This document shows positions 48,166 to 60,426 of a DNA stretch of 64,000 bases, piece by piece. The stretch spans positions 186,001-250,000 of the forward strand of contig JARVKI010000054.1 in the NCBI GenBank assembly GCA_036674765.1, read 5' to 3'. The stretch is from Seiridium cupressi. Taxonomy: Eukaryota; Ascomycota; Sordariomycetes; Amphisphaeriales; Sporocadaceae. The notes beneath the pieces were generated by a model that saw nothing but the letters and a program-made list of their open reading frames with translations, searched no databases and had not been told where the DNA came from. The first letter of the stretch is position 1. The number at the start of each line of letters is the position of its first letter. The translations under genes were made by a program, and so were the position numbers.

Positions 48166-49636
48166 CTACTCGTTCCTGAACAAAGGATTTCCGACGATGG
48201 TGGCTGATACCCTCGCCTCGAATGCTCTGATAGCCATTAGATCACGTTTTGTTTTGTAGGTCTTGGATAGTGCTTACAGCGAGTACAAGGTGTTTCGGCC
48301 TTGATGATCTTCTTCTGGGGCAGACCTTGCGAAGGAGTCACGATAGCTGTTAATGAAAGGGACTCCAGTCACCATTCGTTGGTTAGTCCACACGCCCAGG
48401 TCGACTAACTAGGGGTATGAGTCGACAGCTATTAATATCTACACCAAAGGAATCTACCTACACTCGTTATGCCCGTACATGGAACATGGATCAAATATAA
48501 TGGGCTCGCCGCCGGGACCAACAGCTGTATTTCCATCCCATAGATCTGCATGCAGTAATCTGGGGACGATCTGTCGCCCACCAGTTTCAAGCGGTCGCAG
48601 AAGACGGGGAATTATTCTGTTGAAGAGTACAGTCAAAAGACGCTCCAGTTCTGATGTCTGTGGGCCTTGAGTGATTTCTTCCGCCCGAAGCTGGTAACGC
48701 AGGTAGCGGACGAAAAAAGTCCTCTTAGGAATGACTCGTGGCTAGCTTGACAGGTAATTGCCCGCCAGCCATGGGAACATGGAAGCCGTACAATCCATCG
48801 GGCGCCACGGCCTTCATGTGTAGTTCAGCCAGCTTGGGGGGAAGTAGTGTAACATCTGGTGGCTCGTCCAACATCTCGATGAATTCAGAGAGAAGAAAAT
48901 GGACTCCGGGGTCGGACCCAAAGGTGCCCCAACCTATAGGTTTGGGAGCGAACCCAGGCAATGCTTTGTGATTGGCCTTGAGGGATTCGTACTCGCTTTG
49001 GTACATGATGTGTCCAGATCGGTAATCTGTGACCTTGATAAAATACGAGACCGGGACACCATCCAAATCAGCCTGGATCTCAGCTGTCCGAGACCATGTG
49101 CTGTTGCCATGGTGGTCTATCGACACGATCTCGGCCCCCTCGGGCAGCACTTCAAGAGTTCAAGTGTTAATAAGATAGAAATATGCGAAGATCGGATTTG
49201 GATTGCTCATACACGACCTGACGTTTTCGTCTACATCCTCAATTAGATGTTGGGGGATTTCGTGTATGCCTGTTGTCCACCACGCTTCCGTGGCATCAAC
49301 CAGGGCTTCTAGATCATCACTCAATAAAAGCTCTGAGTTTTGCGACCAGGCACTTTTGTTCTGCTCCACTAGAATTGATGTCGCCACCTCACGCTGGCAC
49401 TGCGTCTCTTGATCCAACAGGATAGAAAGGTTCCGCTGGATTAAGCTCAACGCCTGATCACCGATGACCATGTCGGTCGTGTCATGATGAACAGAACTCG
49501 CTGTTTCCACGAGGGCATCCGCTACCTGAACAAGGTTTGACCTACCCTCCTTGTTCAAGACGTCATCGCCTTTCGCACTGTGGGCTACGCTCATGTCTTT
49601 GAGCGCTGTTGACACTTCGCTTTCGGAATCTGTCAT
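48166..49636 (-). CDS. fructosamine/ketosamine-3-kinase-like protein, possibly disrupted
   Basis: Exons read as 49636-49213, from 49149 down to about 48467, a short exon following the acceptor TTAG near 48408, and a last short exon ending with TAG at 48166-48168. Phosphotransferase-fold motifs: [39 protein letters not shown], the catalytic-loop [13 protein letters not shown] and the metal-binding [13 protein letters not shown], then APEEDHQGR. Known family reaction: ATP-dependent phosphorylation of fructosamine or ketosamine on glycated protein, leading to its release. Between GGQLPVK and [10 protein letters not shown] there is a TAA at 48725-48727 and a one-base shift in a T run at 48714-48719, which no convincing intron removes. 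The N-terminal 140 residues are helical and unfamiliar; the frame also reaches an upstream ATG at 49822. Confidence 0.65.
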
Positions 49637-50297
49637 CGTTCGGGTTTGCGTCAATCTACCACAAGTAGCTCTATCCAATCGGCAGGTTGGGCGTGAGTAT
49701 GCTGTCTTCCCGCGAGGCCGTGTCGCTCGAGGACCAGTCCTTGTCCCGAAGTAAGTGGAATTGAAGGGAGCTAGGACGTACCGGCCAACACTGGACCCTG
49801 CAGCTCCACCTTGCACTCCCATGAGACTTTATAGGAATTCTCGCTTACGGTGTCGCCTTGGTTGCGAGAAGAGTGCCAATATTTGCCCCTGTCACACCAC
49901 TCACCGTTGGGGGCCGACACAGTGCTGGCATGGGTGATCCTGCAGACGCGGCGCTTAGGCTACAGAGAAGCCAGTAATCAGTCACCCTCGCCCAGCTCTT
50001 CATGCAAACTGCATAAGCTTGCCTTGAAGTAGATGGCGACGTCGTCAAGGGGAAATCTTGCGCCGGCGCCTCGTTTCCGTCTCTCCACACCGACTCCTCG
50101 ACGGATCTGTAGTAACTAGTAGCCCGAACCGCGCATTTGAGCGCCGCTCACGGATTGCCGACACATGATCGAATGACACACGACCCTATCTTACCCGCCT
50201 TGAACAATCCATCTGGGACTGACTTCATAGGCCAGAGCCAGGAGCACTAGGGTGTTTGTAAATGTAAGTCATTGGATCGGCCTTCACTACGGTCACC
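49637..50297. other. intergenic between divergent genes
   Basis: Contains the possible N-terminal extension of the kinase-like gene to 49822; otherwise nothing supported. Confidence 0.4.
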
Positions 50298-53200
50298 ATG
50301 GCTATCATGGAACCGTCTCACCTAGAGATAAATGCTGGAGTGGATCTTGAAGACAAGGAACTAAGCGATACCAGGACTTTATCTCGAGGTTCTACACTAA
50401 ATTCAGGCAAAAATTTGTTTTCACGACGTTTCACTCTACCATACCATAGCTCACGTACCTCCTCTGGTGAAGCCGGCTGCCCCTACACATGGCGAGCAGA
50501 ACAGGAAAGGTCCTCTTGGCTTGACTCTTGTTCACCAACCACCTCAGCAGACGCGCCCCGTCGCCCATCTCATTTTTGTGCTTGGGCTGGGAGGCGGATC
50601 AGAACATACCTGGACCCATGATGGCGTGCTGTGGCCGCGAGATCTGCTTCCTGGGGAGGGTGCCTTTGAGGCGACCTCTATTCACACTTTTGGGTACGAT
50701 TCAGATTTCAAGAAAAGCAGTACCCTGAATATCCAAGACTTCTCGAAATCTCTACTTAGTAGTACGCTTGATAATCCCTACATCAGTGCCTCTCAGGTAT
50801 GCATATCCCCGGCTTGTCGGCCTGCTGATGGTAGGCGCTGACGTTTACCAAGTGTCCAATCATCCTGGTCGGCCATAGCATGGGTGGGCTAGTCATGAAG
50901 AGAGCCTATGTCCTTGCTAGACAGCTGCCTATATATCAGGGTTTCGCTCAGCTGGTACGAGCGATGGTATTCCTAGCGACACCTCACACCGGTTCCAATC
51001 TGGCGGCTGTTCTTAGTAAAGTGTTCCGTATGTCTTCGGGCCTCAAACCTTACCTCGACGACCTTACCAAGAACTCGGAGACGGTTCAGTCGATCAATGC
51101 CGAGTTCCCGTCTCATTCTTCTGGACTATCACTTTATTCCTTCTACGAGACAAAACCAATGAGTATTGGCGGGTTTGGAGAAGTCACGATAGTGCCAAAA
51201 GCTGATGCTATTCTGAATTATCCCAATGAACAATCAGCGCTACTGTACGGGGATCACCGCGGTGTATGCAAGTTTAGTTCAGCCTCCGATCACAATTTCA
51301 GGTCCGTATGGCAATCACTGGCTACGTGTATGCAGGGCTTGCAGGGGGATGATCCCCCTCTTACCGCCTTCGATGGCTCGGCTTCAGAGGACTAAGAGCT
51401 GCTCAACGACTACCTCGGCATTTCGGAGCCTCCAGCAGACGACCTTCACCGCATCGATATGGACAGGTTACCTGGCACCTGCGAGTGGCTTTCCAACCAT
51501 GAAACTTATGTAGGCTGGTTGTACGCACCTTCAGCCAAGATCTATTGGCTGCGAGGTCCTCCTGGGAGTGGAAAATCATACAGCTCTGGATACGTTATCG
51601 AAAGTATGGAGCAAATGGCGCACCGTTGCTGCTTCCATTTCTTCAACAGTAGCGACAAAGTCCGGTCTTCTATGGAGCACTTCCTTCTCTCCATGACCTG
51701 GCAAATGGCAACAATACACAATGATTTTCGCAGGAGGATACTGCAGGCATGTTCTAAGGACCCCTATATTGCGAGAACTGGTGATTGGCGGGTATTCCAG
51801 CGAAAGTTTTGGGAGCAGGGTGTGTTCTTATCCAATCTTCTGACGCCCACTTTTTGAGTCATCGACGCACTTGACGAATGCCGCTCGGGTCAAGAGTTGA
51901 AAAAGTTCCTTATTCGTGTTCAAGGAAAGTCCGGAGGCCTCATCAGAATCTTAATCACCACACGCAACCCATATAGTGATTATCAGCTCTCAGAGAAACA
52001 TCTCATCGCAAGAGACATTCGAATTGAGGACATACAGAACGACATCGCTAGCTACTTAGAGGCACACAAGCACGAGGTTCCTGGTGCATCCCCGCAGGAA
52101 CGTAGGTTTTTGTGTGAAGGTATCCTCGAGAAGGCAAATGGATGCTTCCTGTGGGTCATTCTGGTGGTCAAAAAATTGCAAAGGGTCGACGGTTCGAAGG
52201 CACGCCGGCAGGCACTCGACGACATGCCACCTGGGATGGACCATTTATACTCTAAGATCGTTAGCTCCATGTCTCAGAGGGAGAAACAACTGTCGAAGAC
52301 AATCCTCACCTGGGCCGCTTGCGCTGTTCGGCCGCTCACCACGTTAGAACTGAAATTCGTTCTCGAGCATTTGGCAATGGACGAGCTTGATGACATCGAA
52401 GCGATCATATCTGGGTACTGTCATGATCTACTTTATGTCGATATGAGTAGTTTGGTCCGCATACGGCATGCTAGTGCTCGAAAATTCCTTTTGCGTCAAG
52501 ACATCAATTGCGAGTTCGACACGGACCTTACTATATCAGAGGAACAAGGCAACAAGGACTTAGCAATGGCGTGCCTCGAGTACCTCAACGGGCCCGAAAT
52601 GAAAGCAAGGCCTCTTCTGAGGGTTCTTCCCACGTTACAGAAACGGTCCATATTTGTTTCGTACGCCTGCAGGGCTTTACATGAGCACATCAACAAGAGC
52701 TCTGCCCTAGACCGAGAGCTCCTCACCGAGCTTGCTGCCTTTCTCAAGACAAATGTACTTTCGTGGATTGAATACGTCGCCGAGCATGGTGACCTCGATA
52801 CCATCTTGAGATTCTCTCAGGTGCTCAAGGTCTTCTTACGGCGCAAGTCCAGAACAGATCTCCTCGGAGAAGAGGTTGTTATCATAGATATGTGGGTGAC
52901 AGACCTTATAAAGCTGGTCAGCAAATTCGGCTGCCAGATGCTCAAGTATCCGGAATCGATTTTTCAGCTCATCCCGCCGTTCTGTCCGCCAGAATCTGCG
53001 ATATTCGAACAGTTCGCACGGGGCACTACTGCTAGCATTGCGGTACATGGGCTTTCCGCCAGGCTCTGGGATGACTGTCTCTCGACGCTAGCGCTCAGCG
53101 ACCCTAGGCCGTCAAAGTCAGGCACAATACCCCGCGAAAGGCTCCTTTCCCTAGCCAGTTCCGAAGAGAGTTTCTCTATTGGCATATCAGAAGAGCGTAT

Positions 53201-54598
53201 CGCCATCTTCAATGTAAGCACCTGCCTAGAGGAAAGAACCGTCTACCATGGTCAACCAGTTCTATCATTGCTGTACGGCACTACGCAACCCCTCCTAGTG
53301 AGTGTCAGCCGGAAGTTGGTCCGCGTGTGGAACACAGAGACCTGGGTACAGCAGTGGGAAATACCTATACGGCAGAATTGCATGGCACTCGCATTTGTTG
53401 ACGATGATCAGCTCCTGCTAGCAGCGCTTAAGAATAGCACATTGCTTGCTCTAAACCTTACTGACCGAACGATGACCACTAGTAGCTGGACTGAGAATCT
53501 CGATGATCCTTACTAAAGCTGGTACCACGGCGTGTCGGTGTAGTTTGCTAGCTTCGACACAGACTTAGGTCTACTGGTAGTGGCCTATTCCTGCCGCCAT
53601 CTACTAGTGTACAATTACGAGCAGGATTCCTACCAGATCGTGGACGAAAAGGATGGCCTTACGGAATCTCCCGATCAACTGTCGCGCATCTCTGTATATG
53701 CATTGACGTTTAGTAGGCTACCTGATACATCCCTATTGGCTGTCAGCTACAGCACGTCCAAGCTTGTCCTGTTCGATATTGACACCGGCAAAATTGTTGC
53801 AACTATCTCCGCAGTATATTTTTCTCGTCTCGTCTCCTCGTCTGATGGCAGGACTCTTGCTGCATCTAGGATGGACGGCGCTATCGAACTCGACGACTTC
53901 GAGACCCTGCATAAGCCATACCGTATCAGACCTGATGATGGAGCTGTCTCAGCATTCGCCTTTACAACCGATAGCACCCGCTTTCTGGTCATCCGGGCCG
54001 GGGGTAGGAATTGTCGAATATGGGACCCCGACGCCCTTTTTCGTCGTGACATCGGACACAATAGTGTACGCTCGTCATCCCTTGGGAGTGGAAGTCAAGA
54101 TGGAACCTACGACCAGATGGACGAGACCAGTGTGCTTGTCACGGCAATAGCGTGCGATGAGCGGAGTGAGATCTTCTTAGTCGGTAAGGATGACTTCTCC
54201 GTCTCAGCGCATGACCTGAAACGGGCGCCGTGCTCACCCATATGTTCTCACACGTTGCACCGGTAAAGGCTTTGGCGTTCCGAAGCTTTAGAATGGTGCA
54301 AATACTGGTCAGTGCTGACACGGCAGGATTCTTGATGGCGCACAAAATCGCCAGAAGTCAGAGTACCAAGAGTTTGAATCCCGACCAACTCTTTACTCAC
54401 CGTGCCTCGGTAACTGGTATTCGGCAATTCCTATGCAGCAAAACTTTGCCCTATGTCCTGGTGTGTTCCAACGATAGAGCGATTGTCTTGTCTGCCGAGA
54501 CTGGTGCACAATTAGCAGGGCCTATGAACTGTAGATTTTTGACAGAGGGCATCCCCAGGTGTATGTATATGTTAGCAATCATTGCTCGGGTCATATAA
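50298..54598 (+). pseudogene. SesB-NACHT-WD type STAND (NLR-like) gene, inactivated
   Basis: One long plus-strand gene broken by nonsense codons at 51393 (TAA), 51855 (TGA), 53514 (TAA) and 53541 (TAG), all in the same frame, plus frameshifts near 50460 and 54218. Only one intron is clear (50797-50852, GTATGC...CCAAG). Domains in order: a SesB-like serine esterase with VAHLIFVLGLGGG and nucleophile elbow VGHSMGG; then LPGTCEWLSNHETY; a NACHT P-loop GPPGSGKS at about 51555-51580; Walker B VIDALDECRSG directly after the second stop; a helical arm; and degenerate WD40/propeller repeats with VRVWNTETW and NCRIWDPD. In fungi such proteins act in non-self recognition and heterokaryon incompatibility cell death. 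Three of four stops fit CAA/CAG to TAA/TAG change. Confidence 0.88.
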
Positions 54599-56821
54599 AC
54601 CCGACCCTAGGTCTAGCGGTAAGTCGCTCACATGAGGTGCATAGACGAAGCTGGACGGGGAATTCGGCCGGAGAGCAGGCAAGGATGCCATTGATGAATG
54701 AGACACGGTTCCGAATACTGGATACTCTAATTTCTGTTCTTATTTCTCCTTTCAACCTTATATTATCATTGGTTTTCTTTTTGGTGTCGTTTCCTGGACT
54801 CGAGTTCGGGTGATGAAGCAGTCGAAGTGGAGTTTCATTTCAAGAGCATGTGAAGGGCGTCATTTGAACAGAGACAAAACGTATCCATTGAGCAGATGTC
54901 CAAGCTCTTTCGACTTTGCCCAGCAACCAGGAAGCTGGTGCTACTTATTCGTTGTGGCAATCAGCTTGTATTGTGGCAAACGGTTAGCTCGTCGATGAAT
55001 TTTGCAGTCATCGATGAGAGTGACATACCAGTCAAATTACTAATATCTGCTACCAATTTGGGGATTTATTACACTGTGATAGGGCTAAGTCGTGCTACAT
55101 ACCCTAACTCACAATTGGTATTTTGGCAACCCATCAAGAGCTGAGAATAGCCTGTAGAATGAAGAAAATTATATTTGTAGGTACAATAATCGTGTGAGAT
55201 TTCTTACTCACAATTGTGAGGCCCTTGGCGCCCGGACTCTCGTCCCATTTGACGCGGTCATATTTCTGCTTATGACTCGTAGACTCCCTTCGAAAATCTA
55301 TAGCGCTGTTGTCCCTCTGCTAACGATCGAGTGCACCCCAGAAGCATGATCTCAAGTATTCCCGAATTAGACCGAGTCCGTAAATCGTAACGTAATGATG
55401 TCTGATACACTATTTATTGGGACGAATACGGCACGGACCTCATCAAATATATGCCTCTTTAAGGTACCTACATTGTGACCGTACTCCCCGAGCTGCTTCA
55501 TGAACTGTCCAACGTCCTGAAACACGGTGGTTTTCGTGACCCGGCAGACCTCCTCAATGACTTTCGTCGCTGGCAAACGCCTGGGACCCTTGTCAGACTA
55601 TTCCGCCAATCTCGCGAAGCATACTGCGTAACTTTCTGGTAGTTCAAGTATAGAATGTCAAAAATACCTCTCGCAAACGCGCTTGTACGACGCCGTACCC
55701 TTCCTATAGGGATGGCTCGGTCCAGGAAGTCGCCGAACAGTATTGGGCACTGCCGGTTTCGTTGTACGGGGCCACAACATCCAATCCAATACAACTGGCC
55801 AATCTCCTTGAGTTGATGTCAGTTTGTGCATCATGCGGGGAAAACAGGGGCTCCTCGACCTTCTAATTTCACGGCAGCCTGAGCTGCAAAATGCTTCGTT
55901 TTCATATTTACCATTCCTCGAACCAACACTAGTGGAAATGGCAAGAAAACGCAGAATGGCCGATGAGATGACTGCCGAGGTCATCGATTGATGTCATTCA
56001 TGCTGTAGAATGCCATCAAGAACGAACTACAAATAGCCTTAGCGCCTTCGCCCTCCCATCTCAGCGACAACTCTTAGGGGGGCTATTGCAGAGTGTCGCA
56101 GCTGCCACTGCGCCAAAAGTGGCCGCTAACACGAAGTGTTAGCAGAGGCTGTAATAGACCTTATATCCTGTGACAAGGCCCCTTAGCTCGAAACCGTACG
56201 GGTACGAGCTATGCTCTGCAACTCTATATTCCCTTTTTGGATCGTATCGGCTGGCTTCGAACAGGTGGTCTACGAGGCGTGTTAGGGCAATCTGGGCGCG
56301 GCGACACAGGGCCGTTCAAGCACTGTGCCCCTATATAGGGGTCGGAGCATTATTTTCCCAACATTTTCAGCTCGGAGGGCAAATGAGACTCTTAGTTGTC
56401 CCCATAGAGTAAGCTTTGCTAATGCGTTGGTTTAATTGAGTTGTTTGTGTGTTCTATTTGTTTGAGGCGCGGAAAGCGCTATTCCACCTTTCTATTCGTC
56501 CTTCTTCTCTTCTTAAGCAACAAAGGCAGGAAACCATGAAAAGCATCGAGTATCCTTTCTGCCCCTACAAACACCGATATCAACTACAACCTTTCGCCCT
56601 GTGTAACGGCGTGGCTCTGCAGCAGCTGAAACCTGCTCGCAGAGAGCACGGAGATTGGTTGGAATAAGTGGGACTGCGGCAGTCACCAGGAGAAGATAAT
56701 GAGCTCCCAGCTCCTTTGAAGCTGGGAGGCAGCTTTAGATTCTTTATAAATTTGATCATATAGTGCAGCAAAGCTTTCACGCCGTTCAGACCGTGACACC
56801 TTGCTATCATTGCTGGAAGTG
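54599..56821. other. 2.2 kb region with no intact gene
   Basis: Holds only short frames. A possible decayed coding piece lies at about 55460-55640 (plus strand), and a hairpin (GCTAACAC-GAA-GTGTTAGC) at about 56127-56145 sits inside an imperfect inverted repeat spanning 56080-56160. Confidence 0.4.
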
Positions 56822-58424
56822 ATGGCAGCACCAACGTCAGCAACACCCTGCTCTTGGCACCGCTTTCCCGCAGAGATCCGAATTGCGATTCTGGAAGCCT
56901 TGCTGCAAAATGGGCGTAGTTTGGCCAGCTTCGCCACGGTGTCGCAAGAATGGCAGGCAATCATGGAGCGGCACAACTTTTCCCGGGTAAAGCTGACACT
57001 AGGCTCACGCCTCGCCAACTTGGGTTCCACGATGCATCGCAACCGAGCTCTCGTACGCTATGTATGGTTCTGCGTGGAACTCCAGGCATACGATTGCTCC
57101 GAATGTGAGCCTCCGCTGCTAGACCAGGATACGTGGGGCGTTAGTCTAGAGGACAATGTCCGGATTGTTAACGGATTCGAGGCCTTGTTCTCGACTCTCA
57201 GCACATGGGAGCCACGACCGCGCGGAGAAATAAGTGCTGCAGCTTGATATTAGTGTCTACTCCCAAAGTGACTCGGAGCACTGATATAAATATCTCACTT
57301 TTCAGCCTGATTTGCCTTCGGAAGACTGCGCATTCTCGTTAATGGAGCAGCAGTCGATACCGGTTCGGCCTGAATATGACGATCATAAGCATGGCTGGAG
57401 GGCTGGCTGGCTGTCAAGTCTCGCTTCCGGGCAGTACGGCCCTCGATAAGATATTTGACGAAATCTTGGATCTTGGACCATTCGATAATGAAGCACAGGA
57501 TGAGGAGTGGTGGGGGCAACTGCCGTTGGCCCCCGCCGTAACAAGCGTGCTTCTGCGTCAACAGACCCGTCGACGATGGAAGCCGCAGGCGTTGGCATGG
57601 CTACTTTCACGCCTCCCCAAGCTGCGGGAGTTCCACTACGAGCCGTGGAGAGAATGGTCGGATGCTCTGCAGAATATTACGGATCGATCGTTCCAAGAGC
57701 TTTTCAAGTCACTCGCTTCCAGCCAGCCACAACTATAGAGATTGGTCCTCTTTGAGAACTTTGCACCAGACTACACAGGCAACCTTTTCTTTTGCCACCC
57801 TTCTCGGATCGTTTCCCCGGTGTTAGCCGTGCGGCCTGCTCCGCCAGCCTCGAACTCGAACAGCTGTCAGCTTCATTCATCGTAGAGGCCAGTCATTTTT
57901 TCGACTGCGCTTGTAGACATACGTCGCGGGTATGGGCGAACTTGACCTCAATCGCTCTGACTACACGGCTGCTCGTGCCCGGAGCAAGTTTGACGCGGAT
58001 TGAGGATATGCTTCGAGAAGCAGCAGCCACGGCCATGAGAATGCCAAAGCTGGAGAATATGGAAATATGGAATGGAGAGAAGGGGTCAGCCATGCTTTTC
58101 AGATACTAGCACTGGCGACCTCATTCCTAGCCTGGAGAACAGCGTTCTGCTGTGTTAAGTTGGAAGGGGGCATGGACCCGTGCTATGGTCTCACGCTTAC
58201 GCCCTCGTGTGACCGACGCTTGGGAAGCCGTGGCAAGGCAGCAGAATAGCTTGAGATTAACCGTCATCAAGGAGGCGCTAAACGAGAGTGATGCCGCTGA
58301 GATCAAGTCGCATGGCGATGTTACTTACTACTTGAATCTTTCAAGTCCGGTAATTCGGCCCATATCATTACGGCAGACTCGGATGGAGCAGATGATTCGC
58401 GAGGGGGCCATGGCTAGTAGGTAG
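56822..58424 (+). pseudogene. fungal F-box protein, inactivated
   Basis: Starts at ATG 56822 with an F-box-like segment (WHRFPAEIRIAILEALL, then FATVSQEWQAIMERHNF) and continues through the conserved body of a large fungal-specific F-box family: VRYVWFCVELQAYDCSECE, EEWWGQLPLAPAVTSVLLR, REFHYEPWREW, RLVLFENFAPDY, LEQLSASFIVEASHFF, MPKLENMEIWNGEKG and a C-terminal VTDAWEAVARQQ. These pieces lie in different frames (shifts near 57235, 57415 and 57820) and carry stops at 57282 (TGA, where TGG is expected), 57736 (TAG), 58107 (TAG) and 58128 (TAG). Three of the stops fit CAG-to-TAG change. The intact family probably recruits targets to an SCF-type ubiquitin ligase; this copy is dead. Confidence 0.85.
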
Positions 58425-59102
58425 GTAGTGGCTATTGGAGCCTTGCGGGACAACCTTCGATACAACATGCCACACGAGCAGTCACGAGAACGGAAACTTC
58501 TGCGAGGTCTTTCGCGGCGAGGATACGGACATATAATGTAACTTTTACCCCCGACTACTCGCCATCGCTATAATTATCCCGTCCTTAAAGACGACCAGGC
58601 CAATGATGTTATCTTCTCCTCTGCCCTAACCGCCTCCCTCTTATGCCTCCGTAACGACGAAGATCTATGATTTAGTGCTATCCCGCTTTTCATTATTACC
58701 AAGCCCAAAGTCATGTAGCTAAAGCAGCCCAGCCATGGTTGACTTTATCGAACCACAAACTTCTCTAATGGTTATGCAATTTCGATTTTTTATCTTTTCC
58801 AAAGCAAAACAACAAGTAGCCAAGCCACGAGGGAACAATTTCAGTATTGAAAGACCGACCTTACCAGACGCTGCCAAGTTCTGGAACATTATTGTAGCCG
58901 CCCTAGAGCCATGTATTAACCCTTACAATCCGACGACCCACGCGACACTACACTGACATTAGTATAATAATAAACTGTAAAATGTCGGATCGTCTGCACC
59001 TACATGTATTCAGAAGGCTGAAGCTCTGATAGGACTATAGAAACTGTGATGCGTGTTACTTTCATATCTTGGTCTACCAAGGCAGCTAGCTCAACAGGCA
59101 TA
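58425..59102. other. intergenic, left flank of the transposon
   Basis: No gene supported; a frame at 58735-58956 has no recognisable motif. Confidence 0.5.
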
Positions 59103-59126
59103 AAGCCAGCCGGAGTTTATCTGTCC
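59103..59126 (+). repeat. left terminal inverted repeat of the Tc1-like element
   Basis: Imperfect match to the reverse complement of 60427-60450, sharing GGAGTTTATCTGTCC with one missing T. Confidence 0.65.
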
Positions 59127-59235
59127 TTTTGTGGTCCGTGCACCTCATTTCTATATGACCCTACATATTTAAAGACGTGTTTCTTAGTTAAAACACACTT
59201 AATTCAGTCGCGGATAGGTGATTTAGATTCCTATT

Positions 59236-60348
59236 TTAATAATGAGTATACCAGCCACCTGCTTTGACTATTGCTCGAAGCCTTTGCCGTAAAGAGTGAA
59301 TCAAAACGTAGATGATACCCATATTAAGCTCTGCCCACGCCTGCTGGAGAATCTCTCGAACGTAGGCTTCGTGGGCGAGGTTTTTTTTGAGTTCGTAAAG
59401 CTTGGGTTTTATTACGTAGATTTGCCTCTTTAAAGCAGCCTATACGTGTTCGATAGGGTTAAGGTCTGGGCTGTAAAAGGGCCACTTTATAATAGCAATT
59501 CCGTACTCCTCCAGCTACTCCTTCAAAGTGCTGCTTTTATAGATAGGAGCGTTATCTTAAATAAATAAATCACCAGGCTCGTAAAAAGGGAGCAAGCCTT
59601 CCTCAAGGACCTTCTTATAGGAGTTGGAATTGACTCCATAGCGTTTGGCGGCTGGGTCTCCCTTATAGAATACTAACGGTGACCTCCCTCCTTCTCCCTC
59701 CTTAGACCACACCATCCCTTATACTATGATAGAAAGCTTGGGCTTCCCGTGGGACTGGGGGTCCACCAGATCCTTCCTATACCTCTCCGTGGCGTATCTG
59801 AAGACCCAACGCCCCGAGGAACCCGGTGAGTTTGTGACCGTATACTCGTCTGAAAACAAGGCTGCTAACAGCCTCCGAAGCTCCTCCTCCTTAAGGTAGT
59901 GGCGGGCAAAAGCTAGTCGTTCTATAGCGTTCTCTTCCGTTAATAGGATCCGTTTTGCTTTCCGCCAGTTACTAAGGTGGTAGCGTTGCAGAATCTTTTT
60001 TACAGTTTTCGCGCTGATCGAGAGCTCCGCCTTTTTTGCGAGGGAAGAATAACTGTCTTCCGGGTGTTTTCTAGCAAGGAAAACTAGCCTACGCTTATCT
60101 CTAGGCGTTGTTTTATACTTCCCAAGCCTCCGATTTGCTGTTTTTGTGGTGCCGCGAGCCTTGGAGCGTTTGATGACCTTGCGTATAGTAGACGGATCTG
60201 GCGCGCCGACTGCTGCCGCAATCTCTCCAATTAGCGTACCGACTGCCGCAGCGCCAACCATAAATCCTTTTAATTCCTGACTAAATTCCCTATTGCGCAT
60301 ACGGTTTGCGCTTAATTCGCGACCAAAAACGCGTAATTCGGAGCTCAT
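59236..60348 (-). pseudogene. Tc1-like transposase with four nonsense codons
   Basis: ATG at 60348, stop at 59236-59238; the full frame holds together with no shift. Internal stops lie at 59719-59721 (TAA), 59557-59559 (TAA), 59515-59517 (TAG) and 59440-59442 (TAG). Order: N-terminal helix-turn-helix region (VGTLIGEIAAAVGAPDPSTI, then SISAKTVKKILQRYHL), then the DDE catalytic residues in FSDEYT, a DNAPIY segment just after the second stop, and SPDLNPIEHV. Expected residues at the stops are Gln or Trp, as in DNAPIY preceded by Q and HVW in intact relatives, so each fits one C-to-T or G-to-A change in a CpA context. It cannot make active transposase. Confidence 0.9.
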
Positions 60349-60426
60349 TTCGTTGTGAATTGGTTGATTGAAGGTAAATGGGTTGTTTTGATCAGTCGCG
60401 TGGAATGAAACGCGGTGGTCAATGCG

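Noticed and set aside
54230..55144. Continuation of NLR WD40 repeats to 55144
   Set aside because: After about 54598 the frames no longer show repeat spacing or WD-type motifs, so I ended the pseudogene there.
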